Shown in pieces: positions 5,203 to 6,747 of a stretch of DNA of 6,747 nucleotides. The position numbers and the translations under genes are program-made. Below the pieces are notes generated by a model. The model was not told where the DNA came from, ran no database searches, and saw only the letters and a program-made list of their open reading frames with translations. The stretch is from NCBI GenBank assembly GCA_025356915.1, contig JANXQG010000025.1, forward strand, positions 1 through 6,747. The letters are read 5' to 3'. The stretch's first letter is position 1. Each line of letters begins with the position of its first letter. The stretch is from Planctomycetota bacterium. Its GTDB lineage: Bacteria > Planctomycetota > Planctomycetia > Pirellulales > Thermoguttaceae.

Positions 5203-6747
5203 TCACCGGGTCTTGGGGGGCGTGCCACTGGCGGTAGCCACCTTCATTTCCTTCGGGTGCAATAGCCAAAGAAGAATGGGGGCGGAGACGTAAATCGAGC
5301 TGTAAGTTCCCGTCAGCACACCGATGATCAAGGCGAAGGCGAATCCATGGACTGCCTGGCCGCCGAAGATGTAAAGGATAAAAACAACCAACATCACGGT
5401 AAAACTGGTCAACACTGTGCGGCTGAGAGTCTGGTTCGTAGCGTCGTTGACCATCTGGCGGGTGAGCGTCGGCGACTTGCCGCGGATTTCTCGAATCCGG
5501 TCGAAAACCACGATGGTGTCGTTCACCGAGTAGCCGATGATCGTCAGAAAAGCCGCCACAATCTGCAAGTTGATCTTGAACGGTTCGATGAGCAGAATAG
5601 ACGACAGACCAGGAACCTGTGCCAGATAGCTGCTGAAGGCGATTGCCCCCAACATGACCAGCACATCGTGAACCAAGCCGATAACCGCCGCTAGGCCGAA
5701 AGCCACTCCCTGGAAGCGAATCCAGAGGTAAAGGATGATCAGTGACCAGCTGCTCATTAAGGCCACGACGGCCCAGAAACGGGTGTCGCTCGCCACGGCC
5801 GAGCCGATATTGTCAACAATCGGAAAGTACGCCAACTCACTTATTTTCGATTTTAATTTAGCTAACACGGACTCAAACTTCGCTGGCGTCAGCGCGAGCT
5901 TGGCCTCGGAACTCGGCAAGAGCTTCAGATTCCAATGTTCCGACTTCTTCGACCCGTCGGAAGTCGTCAGTTCAATTTGCACCTGATCGACGAGATCTTT
6001 GTTCGCCAGAACCTCCTGAAGCACCTGTTTGACTACTTTCTTGAGGCGATCTTCATCGTACTTGACCGGCTGCTGCACTTGCGTCACACTACCTTCAATC
6101 AGTTTAGCCACAGTCGAAGAGAGTGTCAGTTTTGCCTGGAACGATTGTCCAGGAGTTAAATCGGCAGCTGCGGAATCAGCCTTGGCCGCAGGAACCTTCG
6201 GTTCCGTTTTCGCGTCCGTCTTCACTTCCGGCTTCGCGTCCGTCTTCTCCTCTGCTTTCTCCTCCACTTTCGCGGCTGCGGAATCAGCCTTGGCAAGCAG
6301 CACGGCCTCATCGCCGGCCATCGCCACGAGGCTCAGTGCCGGCAGGTCCAATTGCGACTGCTTCTCAGCAGGCTTAGCGTCAACAGGCTTGTTCTCCACC
6401 GGTTTGGAATCCGACTTGTCCACCGGCGGTTCCGAAGGCTTATCTTCCGGCTTGGTCACACTCTTTTCCACGGGCTGAGTGGCAGTCGGCGCGGTCGGTT
6501 TCTCTGATTTCTTCTCCTCCACTTTGGTCGCTGGCTTTTCTTGCGCTGTCGGCTCGGCCAGTTTTTCAGGCTTCTTCTCCACCTTGGTTTCCACCTTGGT
6601 TTCCACCTTAGCATCTGGCTTAGCATCTGGCTTAGCATCTGGCTTAGCATCTGGCTTAGCATCTGGCTTAGCATCTGGCTTAGCATCTGGCTTAGCATCT
6701 GGCTTAGCATCTGGCTTAGCATCTGGCTTGGTTGCTGGCTTCTCGGG
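5203..6747 (-). CDS. secF: Protein translocase subunit SecF (probably the SecF half of a SecDF fusion), 5' partial
   Basis: SecF works with SecD beside the SecYEG channel and uses the proton gradient to help pull exported proteins across the inner membrane. The frame is open from the window edge to TGA at 5203-5205 (514 codons seen), and the N-terminus lies beyond the edge. Five transmembrane segments are visible (about 5716-5775, 5641-5709, 5524-5571, 5365-5421, 5266-5349). They carry the SecF signatures GYSVNDTIVVFDRIRE (about 5479-5532) and NQTLSRTVLTS (about 5404-5436); the Asp and Arg there lie in the helices linked to proton-driven action in this family. The usual first helix and FTGGT region must lie upstream. 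Positions 6747 to about 6163 encode at least 195 residues of Lys/Pro/Ala/Glu-rich low-complexity sequence. About 120 ordered residues follow, with charged helical stretches and the SecF lead-in FPIVDNIGSAVASD, before the next helix. The insertion should therefore be outside the inner membrane. The GTG at 6606 is in frame but internal to the low-complexity tract and not a credible start. Confidence 0.93.
   Translation of the reverse strand, partial: PEKPATKPDAKPDAKPDAKPDAKPDAKPDAKPDAKPDAKPDAKPDAKVETKVETKVEKKPEKLAEPTAQEKPATKVEEKKSEKPTAPTATQPVEKSVTKPEDKPSEPPVDKSDSKPVENKPVDAKPAEKQSQLDLPALSLVAMAGDEAVLLAKADSAAAKVEEKAEEKTDAKPEVKTDAKTEPKVPAAKADSAAADLTPGQSFQAKLTLSSTVAKLIEGSVTQVQQPVKYDEDRLKKVVKQVLQEVLANKDLVDQVQIELTTSDGSKKSEHWNLKLLPSSEAKLALTPAKFESVLAKLKSKISELAYFPIVDNIGSAVASDTRFWAVVALMSSWSLIILYLWIRFQGVAFGLAAVIGLVHDVLVMLGAIAFSSYLAQVPGLSSILLIEPFKINLQIVAAFLTIIGYSVNDTIVVFDRIREIRGKSPTLTRQMVNDATNQTLSRTVLTSFTVMLVVFILYIFGGQAVHGFAFALIIGVLTGTYSSIYVSAPILLWLLHPKEMKVATASGTPPKTR
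6167..6294. repeat. 20-bp direct repeat pair within the SecF insertion
   Basis: GCTGCGGAATCAGCCTTGGC occurs exactly at 6167-6186 and again at 6275-6294, 108 bp (36 codons) apart and in the same frame. Both copies encode part of KADSAAA. Between them, the 15-mer TTCGCGTCCGTCTTC (6209-6223 and 6233-6247) is also repeated and encodes KTDAK. The pair suggests that a block of the insertion was duplicated. Confidence 0.8.
6607..6726. repeat. Ten perfect tandem copies of a 12-bp unit within secF
   Basis: The + strand unit CTTAGCATCTGG is repeated ten times without a mismatch (120 bp). On the coding strand each unit reads Pro-Asp-Ala-Lys. A diverged copy (6727-6738, Pro-Ala-Thr-Lys) flanks it at the N-terminal side. 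A second, shorter 12-bp repeat encoding VETKVETK (6581-6604) flanks the other side. The identical codons in every copy indicate recent expansion by slippage or unequal exchange. Since 12 is a multiple of three, copy-number changes keep the reading frame. Confidence 0.95.

Larger units (their letters stand above)
6163..6747 (-). other. Low-complexity Lys/Pro/Ala/Glu insertion in SecF
   Basis: This part of SecF is almost entirely K, P, A, E, T, D, V and S (for example KVEEKAEEKTDAKPEVKTDAK). It lacks hydrophobic helices and is probably disordered and extended. One short different island, QLDLPALSLVAMAGDEAVLL (about 6295-6354), interrupts it. The tract falls where SecF has its periplasmic P4 domain, so it would form a long flexible arm outside the membrane. 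Planctomycete SecDF proteins often carry an acidic/Pro/Ala insertion near here, as I recall; this one is unusually Lys-rich. It continues past the window edge. Confidence 0.75.

Noticed and set aside
6029..6478. 149-codon plus-strand Ser/Ala/Phe-rich open frame
   Set aside because: It is a mirror of the low-complexity Lys/Glu codons of SecF; its biased composition follows directly from the antisense of AAG/GAA-rich sequence.
6456..6722. Minus-strand open frame with repeated Met-Leu-Ser-Gln
   Set aside because: It is the 12-bp tandem repeat read in the wrong frame; the SecF frame across the same bases continues into conserved SecF sequence.
6607..6726. Iteron-type origin or CRISPR-like repeat
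   Set aside because: The units are directly adjacent without spacers and translate as an in-frame protein repeat inside secF.

Overview
The window looks like chromosomal DNA from a planctomycete, probably of the Pirellula/Blastopirellula type. That placement is inferred from four things: a Ser/Thr kinase with the planctomycete N-terminal lead-in and a C-terminal membrane anchor; a SecF with a very long Lys/Pro/Ala/Glu-rich insertion; a large exported protein of unknown function; and intergenic hairpin repeats built on GGGTGGG / CGAGTGAAACGAG / CTCGCTGCGCTCG cores, which I associate with planctomycete genomes. No 16S or other taxonomic marker is present, so the assignment is a judgement.

Layout, left to right. 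(1) Positions 3-254, + strand: the last 83 residues of an RND/MMPL-type membrane transporter, cut by the window edge. (2) Positions 255-407: a spacer with a plausible sigma70-type promoter (282-311) and a Shine-Dalgarno sequence (396-400). (3) Positions 408-3275, + strand: a 955-residue exported protein of unknown function with a clear signal peptide. A small GC-rich hairpin repeat lies in frame inside it (1779-1800). (4) Positions 3276-3546: a convergent intergenic region filled by a composite of short inverted and direct repeats. (5) Positions 3547-5064, - strand: a Hanks-type Ser/Thr kinase with a C-terminal transmembrane anchor. Its reading frame continues upstream to position 5100 in a family-like N-terminus that begins with ATA instead of ATG. 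(6) Positions 5065-5202: a spacer with a possible terminator for the upstream gene and an extended -10 promoter for the kinase. (7) Positions 5203-6747, - strand: the SecF part of the Sec translocase accessory subunit, probably a SecDF fusion whose 5' end lies outside the window. It carries a low-complexity insertion of at least 195 residues, including ten perfect tandem copies of a 12-bp unit encoding Pro-Asp-Ala-Lys.

The products share an envelope theme: an inner-membrane transporter, an exported protein, a membrane-anchored kinase and a protein-export motor. No sequence evidence joins them into one pathway. The + strand pair and the - strand pair converge on the repeat-filled gap and are probably separate transcription units. 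I found no tRNA, rRNA, CRISPR array, transposase or defence system. The points most worth following are the kinase start codon, the expanding tandem repeat inside SecF, and the mini-repeats in both intergenic and coding DNA.
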